From an uncultured Eubacteriales bacterium (GTDB taxonomy: Bacteria > Bacillota > Clostridia > Oscillospirales > QAKW01), in the NCBI GenBank assembly GCA_902492505.1, contig CABULU010000001.1, positions 1 to 64,000 on the forward strand: a stretch of 64,000 bases of DNA, read 5' to 3'. Each line of letters starts with the position of its first letter. Within the stretch, counting starts at the first letter, position 1. A program made the position numbers and the translations under genes. The notes below the pieces were generated by a model that saw nothing but the letters and a program-made list of their open reading frames with translations, did no database searches and had not been told where the DNA came from. This document shows, piece after piece, positions 16,798-24,653 of this stretch.

Positions 16798-18801
16798 ATG
16801 GATTTTAAAGGAAAAGTCATGAATAAAAACGGCGCCGCACTTGCGGGAGTTAAGGTGAGTAACGGCAGACATATCTGCCTAACGGACAGCGCCGGCGAAT
16901 TTTGTCTGCCGTACTGGGAAAGGTCATCTGCCGTTTTTGTAATGCTTCTAACAAACGGTCAGGATGACTGGTATATACTTACAGAGAACCGCAGGGAAGA
17001 TTACATATTTTATATAGACGCGGCAAAAACATCCGCGGAAAACTTCTGTTTTCTGCATATGTCCGATACGGAAATCGAAAACAAACGGTGTATATTTATG
17101 CCTGCCGTGCAGAAGGCTGTCACCGAAAACAAGCCCGCCTTTTTAATAAACACAGGCGATCTGTGCCGTGCCGACGGTGTAAAGTATCATATAAGGCAGA
17201 TGAACAGCCGCACCGCGGGCTGCCCCGTGCGCTACACTATTGGAAATCATGATTTTCTCGAAGGTCCTTACGGTGAATACTCCTATGAACGGCTGTACGG
17301 ACCGCTGTGGTATTCCTTCGATTGCGGGAACATTCATTTTGTGGCGGCTCCAATTGCAAAGGGAGATTTTCCGTCGGGCTATGACGAGGAGGACTTTTGG
17401 ATTTGGCTTGAAAAAGACATTGAAATGGTGAGACCGAGTCAAAAGCTTGTTATATTCGGTCATACTCACTGCAAAGACCTGCGTCAGTTCAGACCGAATA
17501 TAGGAGGCAAAGTGTACGACCTTCAGGCAGCAGGGCTTATCGCCTGGATTTTCGGTCACTACCATATTCACTGTACAAACGAAAGTGCGGGAATATTGAA
17601 TATCTGTACTTCGCAGCCGCACTGCGGCGGAATTGACTCATCCCCCAGCGGCATACGCCGGATAAGCATAAACGGCAGCACACTGTCAACCGACATAATC
17701 TTCAGTGCAAAAACATATACGTCCGACAGGGCGGAGTGGGAAACATCGCTGCCCGGACACATTCAGTTCTGCGACCCGTTAGAATGGAATGACAGCATTA
17801 TCATATGTACAAACGACGACGGATATCCTAAACAGTGTGGTATCTTCTGTCTTGACCGAAGCGGTGAAATCAAGTGGCGTTTCATGACCAAAAACGGTTT
17901 TCGCGGCTCTGCGGCATTATATAAGGATAAGCTGTACGCCCAGGACAGCGCAGGCATGCTGTACTGTCTTGACCCGTTAAACGGCGGGTTGATATGGAAA
18001 ACGCAGGCAAAGCTTAAACCGATAGGCGATACACGCTTGTCTGTTACCGCCGCCGGCGGAAAAGTATTCGGCGGCTGCCCGGGACTGATACAGGCATTTG
18101 ATGCGGACAGCGGAGCGCCGATTTGGTGCGCGCAGGAGCTTAGCAGTGAAAATTCACCTGCCGAACACATACTTGATGCGAACAACGGCAGACTGATTGT
18201 AAGCGCGCAATGGAGCTGTCTGTATGCCATAGACATAGAAGACGGAAAAATATGCTGGAAACAGGTCTGGGACTCATCGCCCGGCTTCCCCTGTCCGGCC
18301 TGGTTTCGCTCCTCCGCCCCGCTTTTACATGACGGACTCATATACGGTTCGGGAAATATTGGCGCGTTTATTCTTAATGCCAGCGACGGTGCGCTTATTT
18401 TACAGAAAAAGTTAGGCTGCAATACCGACTCGCGTTCCGCCCCCGTCATGGACAACAAAACGCTTTACATATCAACGGCGGACAGCGGAGTTTTAGCGCT
18501 CGACCCGAAAACACTTAATATACTGCGACGCTTTGAAACCGGTCCTGCCGGAATATATACCTCTCCGTACACATACGGAAATATAATGACTGTCGAAAGC
18601 CCGCTTATAATAAGAGGTAATCTTCTGATTTTTGCAGCGTCTGACGGAAATATCTATTTCTATGACAAAAACACGGCTGCGCTGAAAGAAAAGATACAGC
18701 TGGGCGCACCGGCGCTGACAGCACCGATTATAAAGGATAACAGCGTAACGGCGGCAGATTTTTATGCATGTGTCAGAAAATTTAAAATTAAAAACATATA
18801 A
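16798..18801 (+). CDS. metallophosphoesterase fused to PQQ-type beta-propeller
   Basis: 667 residues in three parts. Residues 1-65 form a carboxypeptidase-regulatory-like beta domain (GKVMNKNGAALAGVKVSNGR). Residues about 75-300 are a calcineurin-like phosphoesterase (HMSDTE, NTGDLC, IGNHDF, FGHTHC, FGHYH). Residues about 320-667 are PQQ-like propeller repeats of the type GxLYCLDPLNGGLIWK and YAIDIEDGKICWKQ. The first metal block reads SDTE instead of the usual SDxH, which may weaken one metal site. There is no signal peptide, so it is predicted cytoplasmic. RBS AAGGTG. Substrate unknown. Confidence 0.8.
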   Translation: MDFKGKVMNKNGAALAGVKVSNGRHICLTDSAGEFCLPYWERSSAVFVMLLTNGQDDWYILTENRREDYIFYIDAAKTSAENFCFLHMSDTEIENKRCIFMPAVQKAVTENKPAFLINTGDLCRADGVKYHIRQMNSRTAGCPVRYTIGNHDFLEGPYGEYSYERLYGPLWYSFDCGNIHFVAAPIAKGDFPSGYDEEDFWIWLEKDIEMVRPSQKLVIFGHTHCKDLRQFRPNIGGKVYDLQAAGLIAWIFGHYHIHCTNESAGILNICTSQPHCGGIDSSPSGIRRISINGSTLSTDIIFSAKTYTSDRAEWETSLPGHIQFCDPLEWNDSIIICTNDDGYPKQCGIFCLDRSGEIKWRFMTKNGFRGSAALYKDKLYAQDSAGMLYCLDPLNGGLIWKTQAKLKPIGDTRLSVTAAGGKVFGGCPGLIQAFDADSGAPIWCAQELSSENSPAEHILDANNGRLIVSAQWSCLYAIDIEDGKICWKQVWDSSPGFPCPAWFRSSAPLLHDGLIYGSGNIGAFILNASDGALILQKKLGCNTDSRSAPVMDNKTLYISTADSGVLALDPKTLNILRRFETGPAGIYTSPYTYGNIMTVESPLIIRGNLLIFAASDGNIYFYDKNTAALKEKIQLGAPALTAPIIKDNSVTAADFYACVRKFKIKNI

Positions 18802-18816
18802 GAATAACTAATTACA

Positions 18817-18855
18817 AAAACTCTGCGGCAGTGTATACCGCAGAGTTTTATTTTC
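18817..18855 (+). terminator. terminator after the phosphoesterase-propeller gene
   Basis: Twelve-bp stem AAAACTCTGCGG (18817-18828) with its complement at 18838-18849, then ATTTT. Confidence 0.85.
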
Positions 18856-18873
18856 TGTTAAAAACAAAAATTA

Positions 18874-18903
18874 TTGACATGTAAAAGACGATAAACGTAG
18901 TAT
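18874..18903 (+). promoter_or_regulatory. candidate cotJ promoter
   Basis: TTGACA (18874-18879), 18-base spacer, TAGTAT (18898-18903). The pattern is sigma-A-like; cotJ in Bacillus is sigma-E controlled, and I could not convincingly fit a sigma-E promoter here. Confidence 0.45.
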
Positions 18904-18923
18904 AAACAGAAAGGAGATTTCAA

Positions 18924-19190
18924 ATGGATAACATAAATAAAATTTACTCTATATCGCCTCCGGGTCTCATGCGCCCCGACCGCGATGAACTTTCTGTTGA
19001 CAACTCAAACACGGCTTCGGCAGAAATGATGCCGGAATCAACACATGACTGTATCGACGGAATGCCGCTTGCAATGGCATACGTACCAAGACAGAAGTGG
19101 CAGAATATATACGAAAACAGCAAGGCGGTCATGCGCGGCACAATTTTCAGTGACCTTGACCTGCCATTCAAAGGAGCGGGGAAAAAATGA
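18924..19190 (+). CDS. cotJA: spore coat-associated protein CotJA
   Basis: 88 residues. The family core is GMPLAMAYVPRQKWQ followed by GTIFSDLDLPFKG near the C-terminus; the first 45 residues are variable. RBS AAAGGAG. It overlaps cotJB by 4 bases. Required with CotJB/CotJC for inner coat assembly in Bacillus; a good marker that the organism sporulates or recently did. Confidence 0.9.
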   Translation: MDNINKIYSISPPGLMRPDRDELSVDNSNTASAEMMPESTHDCIDGMPLAMAYVPRQKWQNIYENSKAVMRGTIFSDLDLPFKGAGKK

Positions 19191-19450
19191 CAGAGAGAGA
19201 AAAAGCACTTATGCGCGTTCAGACATTCGGTTTTGCGGTAAATGAAGCGACACTGTTTCTGGATACGCACCCCAACAGCCGCGAGGCGCTTGACTACTAT
19301 CACAAAGCAGTCAAGGAATATAACGACGCAGTAAATATCTTTATTACAAACTTCGGTCCGCTTGAGGCAACTCAGGTCAAGAGCCGCGATAATTGGACGT
19401 GGACAGAGGGATGTATGCCGTGGGAGGGCGAATGCAATGTGGAATTATGA
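19187..19450 (+). CDS. cotJB: spore coat protein CotJB
   Basis: 87 residues with the family features: LMRVQTFGFAVNEATLFLDTHP-type N-terminal helix (core FAVNEATLFLDTHP), ALDYYHKAVKEYNDAV and the terminal WTWTEGCMPWEGECN motif. Overlaps cotJA by 4 and cotJC by 14 bases. Confidence 0.92.
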   Translation: MTEREKALMRVQTFGFAVNEATLFLDTHPNSREALDYYHKAVKEYNDAVNIFITNFGPLEATQVKSRDNWTWTEGCMPWEGECNVEL

Positions 19451-20036
19451 AAAACGGCTTCAATACCCTGTAAGGATAAAAAAGCCGGACGGAATGGCGG
19501 CTAAAATTATAATAACTCAGTTTGGCGGACCGGACGGCGAGCTTGGTGCGTCACAACGGTATCTGGCACAACGTTACGCCATGCCATACGGCGACGTAGC
19601 AGGACTCTTAACGGATATCGGTACAGAAGAGCTTGCACACGTAGAAATGATTTGCGCTATTGTCCGCCAGCTTACAAAGGATCTGACAATAGATCAGATT
19701 GAGGAATCGGGACTTGCGCCCTACTTTGTCGATCATACGGTGGGACTGTGGCCGCAGTCTGCCGGCGGCGTGCCGTTTTCAGCAACGACTTTCCAGTCAA
19801 AAGGTGATCCGATAACGGACCTTACCGAAGACCTTGCAGCAGAACAAAAAGCACGTACTACCTATGACAATATTCTGCGTCTTGTCGATAATCCCGACGT
19901 TATCGACGCGATAAAATTTTTACGTGAGCGCGAAATAGTACATTTCCAGCGTTTCGGCGAAGCACTGCGTAACGTACAGGACCATCTTGACAGCAAGAAT
20001 TTTTACGCGATTAACCCCGCGTTTGACAATAAATAA
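19437..20036 (+). CDS. cotJC: CotJC, manganese catalase-family spore coat protein
   Basis: 199 residues, ferritin-like four-helix protein of the Mn-catalase family. Metal-ligand motifs visible: GASQRYL, DIGTEELAHVEMI and, in the second half, DLAAEQKARTTYDNI and REREIVHFQRFGEAL. ATG at 19437 is inside cotJB and starts MWNYEKRLQYPV, the family's usual N-terminus. Last gene of cotJABC, followed by a terminator. It may detoxify peroxide in the coat. Confidence 0.92.
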   Translation: MWNYEKRLQYPVRIKKPDGMAAKIIITQFGGPDGELGASQRYLAQRYAMPYGDVAGLLTDIGTEELAHVEMICAIVRQLTKDLTIDQIEESGLAPYFVDHTVGLWPQSAGGVPFSATTFQSKGDPITDLTEDLAAEQKARTTYDNILRLVDNPDVIDAIKFLREREIVHFQRFGEALRNVQDHLDSKNFYAINPAFDNK

Positions 20037-20077
20037 ACCCCCTTTTCCACGTACCGTTTCGGTACGTTCATATATAT

Positions 20078-20105
20078 GCCCGCGTTTTACGCGGGCAATT
20101 TTTGT
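20078..20105 (+). terminator. cotJ operon terminator
   Basis: GCCCGCG (20078-20084) pairs with CGCGGGC (20090-20096), then AATTTTTG. Confidence 0.85.
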
Positions 20106-20109
20106 ATAT

Positions 20110-20145
20110 AAAAACAGAACAGAATATTTTTCTGTCCTGTTTTTC
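20110..20145 (-). terminator. terminator of GNAT/HD/DUF6062 operon
   Basis: Stem 20111-20124 with 20130-20143, 14 bp with one mismatch, directly after the acetyltransferase stop on the minus strand. Confidence 0.65.
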
Positions 20146-20147
20146 GG

Positions 20148-20645
20148 TTATTTTCCGCCGCCGTCACTCTTTGCCAGAGCAGTAAGCCTGTCTCCCGTCA
20201 CCCTGTAAACGGTCCAGCCGTCCATAGGTCTTGCACCGCGGGACTTATAAAACTCAACCGACGGAGTATTCCAGTCAAGGCATGACCATTCCAGTCTGCC
20301 GCAGCCCTCACGCACAGCGATTTGCGCAAGCTCGCACAGCAGCCTGCCTCCCACTCCCCTGCCGCGAAAGTCAGGACTGACAAACAGATCCTCAAGATAT
20401 ATACCGCGTTTCCCCAAAAATGTTGAAAAGCTATAAAAGTACAGCGCAAATCCGCACGGTGTTTCACCGCAAAGGGCAATAAGCGCACGAGCGCCCCCTT
20501 TATCAAACATCTCCCGCCTCAGCGTTTCTTCGTCAGCCGTCACTTCATGATTTAGATTCTCATATTCCGCAAGCCCGCGGATAAATTCCAAAATTACCGG
20601 AATATCCTCTACGCCCGCTTCTTTTACCGTTATTTTCTGTTCCAT
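20148..20645 (-). CDS. GNAT N-acetyltransferase (diamine/SAT-like)
   Basis: 165 residues, single GNAT domain. The acetyl-CoA loop is seen in SPDFRGRGVGGRLL; LEDLFVSPDFRG and RLEWSCLDWNTPSVEFYKSRGA are typical of the spermidine/diamine acetyltransferase subgroup. The chosen ATG at 20645 comes 7 bases after the HD gene's stop; a longer frame starting inside that gene is less likely. Acceptor substrate not determinable. Confidence 0.82.
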   Translation of the reverse strand: MEQKITVKEAGVEDIPVILEFIRGLAEYENLNHEVTADEETLRREMFDKGGARALIALCGETPCGFALYFYSFSTFLGKRGIYLEDLFVSPDFRGRGVGGRLLCELAQIAVREGCGRLEWSCLDWNTPSVEFYKSRGARPMDGWTVYRVTGDRLTALAKSDGGGK

Positions 20646-20652
20646 AACGCAC

Positions 20653-21315
20653 CTAAATAAGCTGCTGCTCATTTATTATCAGCTTGAATGACGCATTCAG
20701 TCTCTGAGCCGCCTTGCGGCAGAGTATCATGCGTGCGGAATAAATCTCAAAATAATCAATAACAGGACACAGATTTGTATCTATTGTAAGGCTGAGCCTG
20801 ATTTCTCGCGTCTGCGCATCCACAAAAATCTGCGAGCTTTTAACCGAATAGTTTACCCTGTCGTGAATATCAAAGCTCGAAACATCCGTAACATTGCGCA
20901 CGCGGTTTGCGCGCACGTCTGTTTTATCTGCAAGTATAAGCGCCGCAGAAATATTGCTGACGGGAAATGCCGTGCGCTCGTCATGATGCCCCACAGCAGT
21001 TATTATATCTGCCTTATCCTCAACATCACAGTTCATTCGAGTCAGTATCGAATAGGCTAAAATCCCTCCTGACTGAGCGTGGTCGTCACGGTTGATTACG
21101 TTTCCGATATCATGAAGATATCCCGCTATTTTCGCCTTTTCACACTCCCGCTCGTCAAATCCCAGTGTAGATAATATATTATAGGCGGTATGCGCCACCT
21201 TATCAACGTGTGCGAAGCAATGCTCCGTATAGCCGATAGCGGTCATAACGTCATCCGCCTTTTTAATCAGGATATGTACCTCCGGATCATTTTTTATCTG
21301 TTCATAAGTTATCAT
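20653..21315 (-). CDS. HD-domain phosphohydrolase
   Basis: 220 residues. HD motif set: H (about 33, EHCFAHVDKV), GYLHDIGN, AVGHHDE and LADKTD with the late aspartate. Fits metal-dependent phosphohydrolases of the HD superfamily with a C-terminal alpha/beta extension. GAGGAG lies 9 bases before ATG 21315; the TTG three codons earlier has no space for a ribosome site. Middle gene of the operon with DUF6062 and GNAT. Substrate unknown. Confidence 0.78.
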   Translation of the reverse strand: MITYEQIKNDPEVHILIKKADDVMTAIGYTEHCFAHVDKVAHTAYNILSTLGFDERECEKAKIAGYLHDIGNVINRDDHAQSGGILAYSILTRMNCDVEDKADIITAVGHHDERTAFPVSNISAALILADKTDVRANRVRNVTDVSSFDIHDRVNYSVKSSQIFVDAQTREIRLSLTIDTNLCPVIDYFEIYSARMILCRKAAQRLNASFKLIINEQQLI

Positions 21316-21328
21316 GGTTTTCAACTCC

Positions 21329-22015
21329 TCATTTTAAAAACTTTACTGCCCGCTCGACGGAATCTTTCGAGTTTTTCCAATCCTCATCCTTATACCGATA
21401 ATCAAATTTTTTGCAAAACCAGTCCAGATCCCCCAAAAGCTCCTGCGCATACGCGCCGTTTACGTCATTCAGCGACTTACAAAATCCGCGATATGCCTCC
21501 TTGGACAGCTCTCTGCCCGCCGCCTTCAGCAGACAGTGCATATGCCTAATACAATAATACGGCTGCTCACGCATACGCCCGTCAAATTCCTGATCCGACT
21601 TAAACATATACGCAAACGCCGAATAAGTGGCGCTCATAAACTCGCGTTTTCGCGCACATACATAGCAGCTTTTACGCTTTTCTTCCAATACTGCAAGCTG
21701 CTTTTTCGGGTCAGGCGTATTTTTCAGCATAGGAATGCTGTCGCGGTACAGCTTTTTTGCAAACTCAGCCAAATGCGTTTGCAGCATCAAAGCCAGAGAC
21801 AGCTTATTGGACATCCCAAGCAGACGCTCAAGATGATTCTCACAAAAGCCCTGCTCGTTGGTCTTTATACGTACATCCGGCTCCATCATCGCCGCACCCA
21901 AAATCCGTTTTAGCTCGTCCGCCTCCAGCTTATCCTCGACAGTGCAGAGCGGACAGCCGCATTTTTGGTTCATAGCTTCCGTAATCCGTATTGTGTAAAT
22001 TTTTTCGTTTGACAT
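21329..22015 (-). CDS. DUF6062 family protein
   Basis: 228 residues, soluble, helical. Two cysteine-rich units, CGCPLC near the N-terminus and CYVC near residue 118, each followed by a helix and a later GFCENHL or YYCIRHMHCLL element. This CxxC...CxxH arrangement looks like two degenerate zinc-finger repeats. The protein has an internal duplication. Function unknown. First gene of a three-gene operon; 39 bases separate it from the divergent glycosylase gene. Confidence 0.72.
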   Translation of the reverse strand: MSNEKIYTIRITEAMNQKCGCPLCTVEDKLEADELKRILGAAMMEPDVRIKTNEQGFCENHLERLLGMSNKLSLALMLQTHLAEFAKKLYRDSIPMLKNTPDPKKQLAVLEEKRKSCYVCARKREFMSATYSAFAYMFKSDQEFDGRMREQPYYCIRHMHCLLKAAGRELSKEAYRGFCKSLNDVNGAYAQELLGDLDWFCKKFDYRYKDEDWKNSKDSVERAVKFLK

Positions 22016-22039
22016 CTTTTATTATTTCCCTTTTTATGC

Positions 22040-22045
22040 TATACT
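22040..22045 (+). promoter_or_regulatory. -10-like hexamer immediately before the glycosylase gene
   Basis: TATACT at 22040-22045, only 9 bases before the ATG at 22055, with no ribosome site between. A transcript from here would be leaderless or nearly so. No good -35 at 16-18 bases is visible. Confidence 0.35.
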
Positions 22046-22054
22046 TATTATATT

Positions 22055-22903
22055 ATGAATACTGAATTTTTTGAAAACAAAATAATAATCAAAAACGCCG
22101 CGGGATTTGATTTGAAAAAGACGTTTGAATGCGGACAGTGTTTTCGCTTTGACAGCGTGGGCGACGCCTTTGAGGGGGTCGCCTGCGGCAAACTGCTGAC
22201 ACTGAAAAACACCGGCGGCGACATTGAAATCACGGGTATTACAAAGAAAGAATTTGAAACGTCGTTTATCCGCTTTTTTGACCTTGAGCGGGACTACCTT
22301 GAAATCGACACCGCCCTTGCAAGCGACCCTGTATTAAAAACGATTATTCCGTTTTCAACCGGTATACGCATATTGCGTCAGGAGCCGTTTGAAGCGCTTA
22401 CCTCGTTTATCATATCCGCCTCAAACAACATTCCGCGAATCAAAAAAATAATCGGTCTGCTGTGCGAAAACTTCGGTGAAAAGCACGAATTAAACGGGCG
22501 CATTTATCACTCGTTTCCGAACGCTGAGACACTTGCCGGGCATTCGCTCTCCGACTTTGCGGTAATCCGCGCGGGATTCAGAGACAAATACATACTTGAC
22601 TGCGCCAAAAAGGTAAGCTCAGGCGAGATAGACCTTGACGGCGTTGCAAAAATGCCCTACTGCGACGCGGCACGTGAACTAATGAAAATAAAAGGCGTCG
22701 GACAAAAGGTTGCCGACTGTGCGCTTTTATTCGGGTTTGGATTTTTAGACAGCTTTCCCAAAGACGTATGGATAAAGCGCGTATTAAAAAACTACTACAA
22801 CACCGAAGACAGTTCAGCGCTCGACTTCCACGGCTACGGCGGGATTGCACAGCAGTATCTGTTCTACTACGCCAGGGAAACGGCGCTGCGCGACAACGCA
22901 TAA
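22055..22903 (+). CDS. ogg: 8-oxoguanine DNA glycosylase (OGG1-type)
   Basis: Removes oxidised guanine from DNA and nicks the site as a bifunctional glycosylase. 282 residues: N-terminal OGG_N domain with FECGQCFRFD, then the helix-hairpin-helix-GPD domain. The hairpin KIKGVGQKVADCALL holds the catalytic lysine K218, and the aspartate is D237 in PKDVW. ISASNNIPRIKKI is family-typical. Length suits the bacterial OGG1 group found in clostridia. Confidence 0.92.
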   Translation: MNTEFFENKIIIKNAAGFDLKKTFECGQCFRFDSVGDAFEGVACGKLLTLKNTGGDIEITGITKKEFETSFIRFFDLERDYLEIDTALASDPVLKTIIPFSTGIRILRQEPFEALTSFIISASNNIPRIKKIIGLLCENFGEKHELNGRIYHSFPNAETLAGHSLSDFAVIRAGFRDKYILDCAKKVSSGEIDLDGVAKMPYCDAARELMKIKGVGQKVADCALLFGFGFLDSFPKDVWIKRVLKNYYNTEDSSALDFHGYGGIAQQYLFYYARETALRDNA

Positions 22904-22945
22904 GCGCCTGTGAATATCATAACATTTTCGGGAGAAAAAAACAAT

Positions 22946-23257
22946 ATGCTATTCGGCAAAAAGAAAAATAAAGCACGCTCGCCCTCGGCAGAGCTGATAC
23001 TTTCCCGCCACGGCAGGGAAATACAGTACATGACCCGCCGGGGCGCTACAGCCGCCGACGAAACGATAATCGGCAAAGACGGAGTTATAAATATCGTTGA
23101 AAACGAGCTTGTCATAAGCTGCGGCAACGATATTATTTTCCGCGCGCCGATAGACGCACTGCAGGCGTACGAGCTGATGAACCTGTCCGGAATTAACCTT
23201 GTCTTTAACGGCATCTCCTACGTTGCGTACTACACAAAAGGGATAGAAAACAAATGA
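22946..23257 (+). CDS. conserved hypothetical protein, Clostridia type
   Basis: 103 residues, start at ATG 22946 (MLFGKKKNKAR) after GGGAG; an upstream in-frame ATG at 22910 gives a poorer start. Basic N-terminus, then beta-rich sequence: AELILSRHGREIQYMTRRG, DGVINIVENELVISC, APIDALQAYELMNLSG. It looks like a single small beta-barrel or PH-like domain with no catalytic motif. Overlaps the YfbR-like gene by 4 bases and follows ogg after 42 bases. Confidence 0.65.
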   Translation: MLFGKKKNKARSPSAELILSRHGREIQYMTRRGATAADETIIGKDGVINIVENELVISCGNDIIFRAPIDALQAYELMNLSGINLVFNGISYVAYYTKGIENK

Positions 23258-23841
23258 ACAACGCTTTTTTCGCATTCATATCACGTATGAAATATATCAA
23301 TCGCTGGGGACTTATGCACAATTCGAGATATGAAAATCTGTCGGAGCACAGCTTTGAAACGGCATATATCGCAAATGCACTTGCCAGCATAGAAAATACC
23401 ATGTTTGGCGGTAAATACGAAACGGAAAGAATTACCACGCGTGCGTTGTTCCATGACAGCGCCGAAATAATTACGGGTGACATGCCCACCCCCGTTAAGT
23501 ACAAAAGCGATACCATGGCGGGCGCGTATGCGCAATCTGAGGCGAGCGCCAGAGAAACTCTGCTGCGCGGTCTGACGCCCGAGCTTTTGGAAATATACCG
23601 CGGATATCTGAGCTTTGATGAGGGTGATGACGCAGAAATAATTAAAGCTGCTGACAAGCTGTCGGCGCTTATCAAATGCACTGAGGAGATTAACATCGGC
23701 AACCGGGACTTTATAAGCGCCGAAAAGACTATTCGCAATACACTCAAAAACTCAAAGCTGCAAAGCGTTCGCTACTTTATGGATAATATACTTCCCTGCT
23801 TCTCACTGACACTGGATGAGCTCTCAGAGCTTACAAAATAA
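23254..23841 (+). CDS. yfbR: YfbR-like 5'-deoxynucleotidase (HD domain)
   Basis: Dephosphorylates deoxynucleoside 5'-monophosphates. 195 residues. Motifs: RWGLMHNSRYENLSEHS with the first histidine, ALFHDSAEIITGDMPTPVKY as the HD motif and family signature, and KAADKLSALIKC with the late aspartate. Third gene with ogg and the hypothetical protein, suggesting a nucleotide-pool/DNA-repair operon. Confidence 0.9.
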   Translation: MNNAFFAFISRMKYINRWGLMHNSRYENLSEHSFETAYIANALASIENTMFGGKYETERITTRALFHDSAEIITGDMPTPVKYKSDTMAGAYAQSEASARETLLRGLTPELLEIYRGYLSFDEGDDAEIIKAADKLSALIKCTEEINIGNRDFISAEKTIRNTLKNSKLQSVRYFMDNILPCFSLTLDELSELTK

Positions 23842-23880
23842 AAGTGTGAAAACTTTAAGTTTTCACACTTTTATTTTTAA
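23841..23880. terminator. bidirectional terminator yfbR / XRE gene
   Basis: Fourteen-bp perfect stem (23841-23854 with 23858-23871) overlapping the yfbR stop, with T run TTTATTTTT on the plus strand. Confidence 0.85.
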
Positions 23881-24098
23881 TAAATATCCTGCTCATCTTC
23901 CTGTTCTACATACTCCACAATATCCTCTAACCTGCAATTAAGCGCGACGCAAAGCTTATTCAATGTTTTAGTTTCGGTATTTTTATTATTTTTCAGTCTG
24001 TTAATGGTTTTACCGTCAATGCCGTACTTCTCACGAAGCGTATATGTGCTGACACCCTTCTGATTCATAATTTCCCATAATTTATCAAATCTAATCAT
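23877..24098 (-). CDS. small XRE/Cro-type regulator
   Basis: 73 residues, one helix-turn-helix (STYTLREKYGIDGKTINRLK, residues about 16-35) and a short acidic tail. This is the YozG/HTH_26 type of minimal regulator. ATG at 24098 is 8 bases after GAGG; the upstream GTG is too close to the ribosome site. It stands alone between a terminator and a gene-free repeat-rich stretch next to tRNA-Leu. Target unknown. Confidence 0.75.
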   Translation of the reverse strand: MIRFDKLWEIMNQKGVSTYTLREKYGIDGKTINRLKNNKNTETKTLNKLCVALNCRLEDIVEYVEQEDEQDIY

Positions 24099-24321
24099 CG
24101 CACGCACCTCTTACATATATTATGTCGAATTTTGTCGTATTTGTTAAGAGGATATATTCCACTATATAGGAAATTTAGGTAATTTTTTACTATTTACCGT
24201 AGAATTTTACGTATTTCCGTAAAAAAATATGAGGAAGAAAAAAACAGTAGTATTTTCCCTTGTTGACAATCTGTCTACTATGCGTTACAACATAGCAATA
24301 ATATTAATAAATAGTAGAATG

Positions 24322-24364
24322 CAATCGAGTGTTCATAACCATATTCGTTACAAACACTCGATTG
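24322..24364. repeat. perfect inverted repeat, 12-bp arms
   Basis: CAATCGAGTGTT at 24322-24333 and its exact complement at 24353-24364, separated by 19 bases. Confidence 0.85.
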
Positions 24365-24413
24365 GAACATCGCAACAGCATATATGCCACAACTTTCAGG
24401 TTTCCGCCCGAAA

Positions 24414-24448
24414 CCAAATTACAACTCAGCACAACGGTTGTGATTTGG
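24414..24448. repeat. inverted repeat, 12-bp arms
   Basis: CCAAATTACAAC (24414-24425) pairs with GTTGTGATTTGG (24437-24448), with one T-G wobble and an 11-base loop. Confidence 0.8.
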
Positions 24449-24480
24449 AAAGGATAAGAGCGGCGTAAGTGCGATCAGCT

Positions 24481-24522
24481 TATAAAATAAGTCGGAGCAA
24501 TCTTTGTATCGCTTGCTCCGAC
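24481..24522 (-). terminator. terminator of tRNA-Leu transcript
   Basis: Ten-bp perfect stem GTCGGAGCAA (24491-24500) with 24513-24522, followed on the minus strand by TTATTTTATA. It starts one base from the tRNA's 3' end. Confidence 0.85.
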
Positions 24523-24523
24523 T

Positions 24524-24610
24524 TGGTGCCGGTAACCGGACTCGAACCGGTACGGTATTGCTACCACGGGATTTTAAGTCCCGGGCGTCTGCCAGTTCCG
24601 CCACACCGGC
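24524..24610 (-). tRNA. tRNA-Leu (anticodon UAA)
   Basis: 87-base tRNA read on the minus strand. Acceptor GCCGGTG pairs with TACCGGC (last pair G-U), followed by discriminator A and an encoded CCA. The anticodon arm is CGGGA-CTTAAAA-TCCCG with anticodon TAA. A long variable arm and the GGTTCGAGTCC T-arm are present, as expected for a class II leucine tRNA. It is 44 bases downstream of ymdB and probably co-transcribed or processed from that transcript. Confidence 0.95.
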
Positions 24611-24653
24611 ACATACGGCTTACCGCGTACCAGTAATTATATACTAAAGTACA

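Larger units (their letters stand above)
24108..24480. other. gene-free stretch rich in inverted repeats
   Basis: No credible gene. It contains a TTGACA (24263-24268) with TACAAC 17 bases on. It also has a perfect 12-bp inverted repeat (24322-24333 with 24353-24364), a GGTTT/AAACC mini-hairpin (24399-24415) and a second 12-bp inverted repeat with one wobble (24414-24425 with 24437-24448). No T run follows these stems. It could encode a structured RNA or be the remnant of a mobile element inserted beside the tRNA. Confidence 0.5.

Noticed and set aside
17763..18458. 231-codon frame opposite the phosphoesterase-propeller gene
   Set aside because: Antisense to a well-supported gene, no ribosome site or domain.
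24229..24468. 79-codon frame MRKKKTVVFSLV... in the gene-free stretch
   Set aside because: No ribosome site, no domain, and it crosses several inverted repeats; treated as non-coding.
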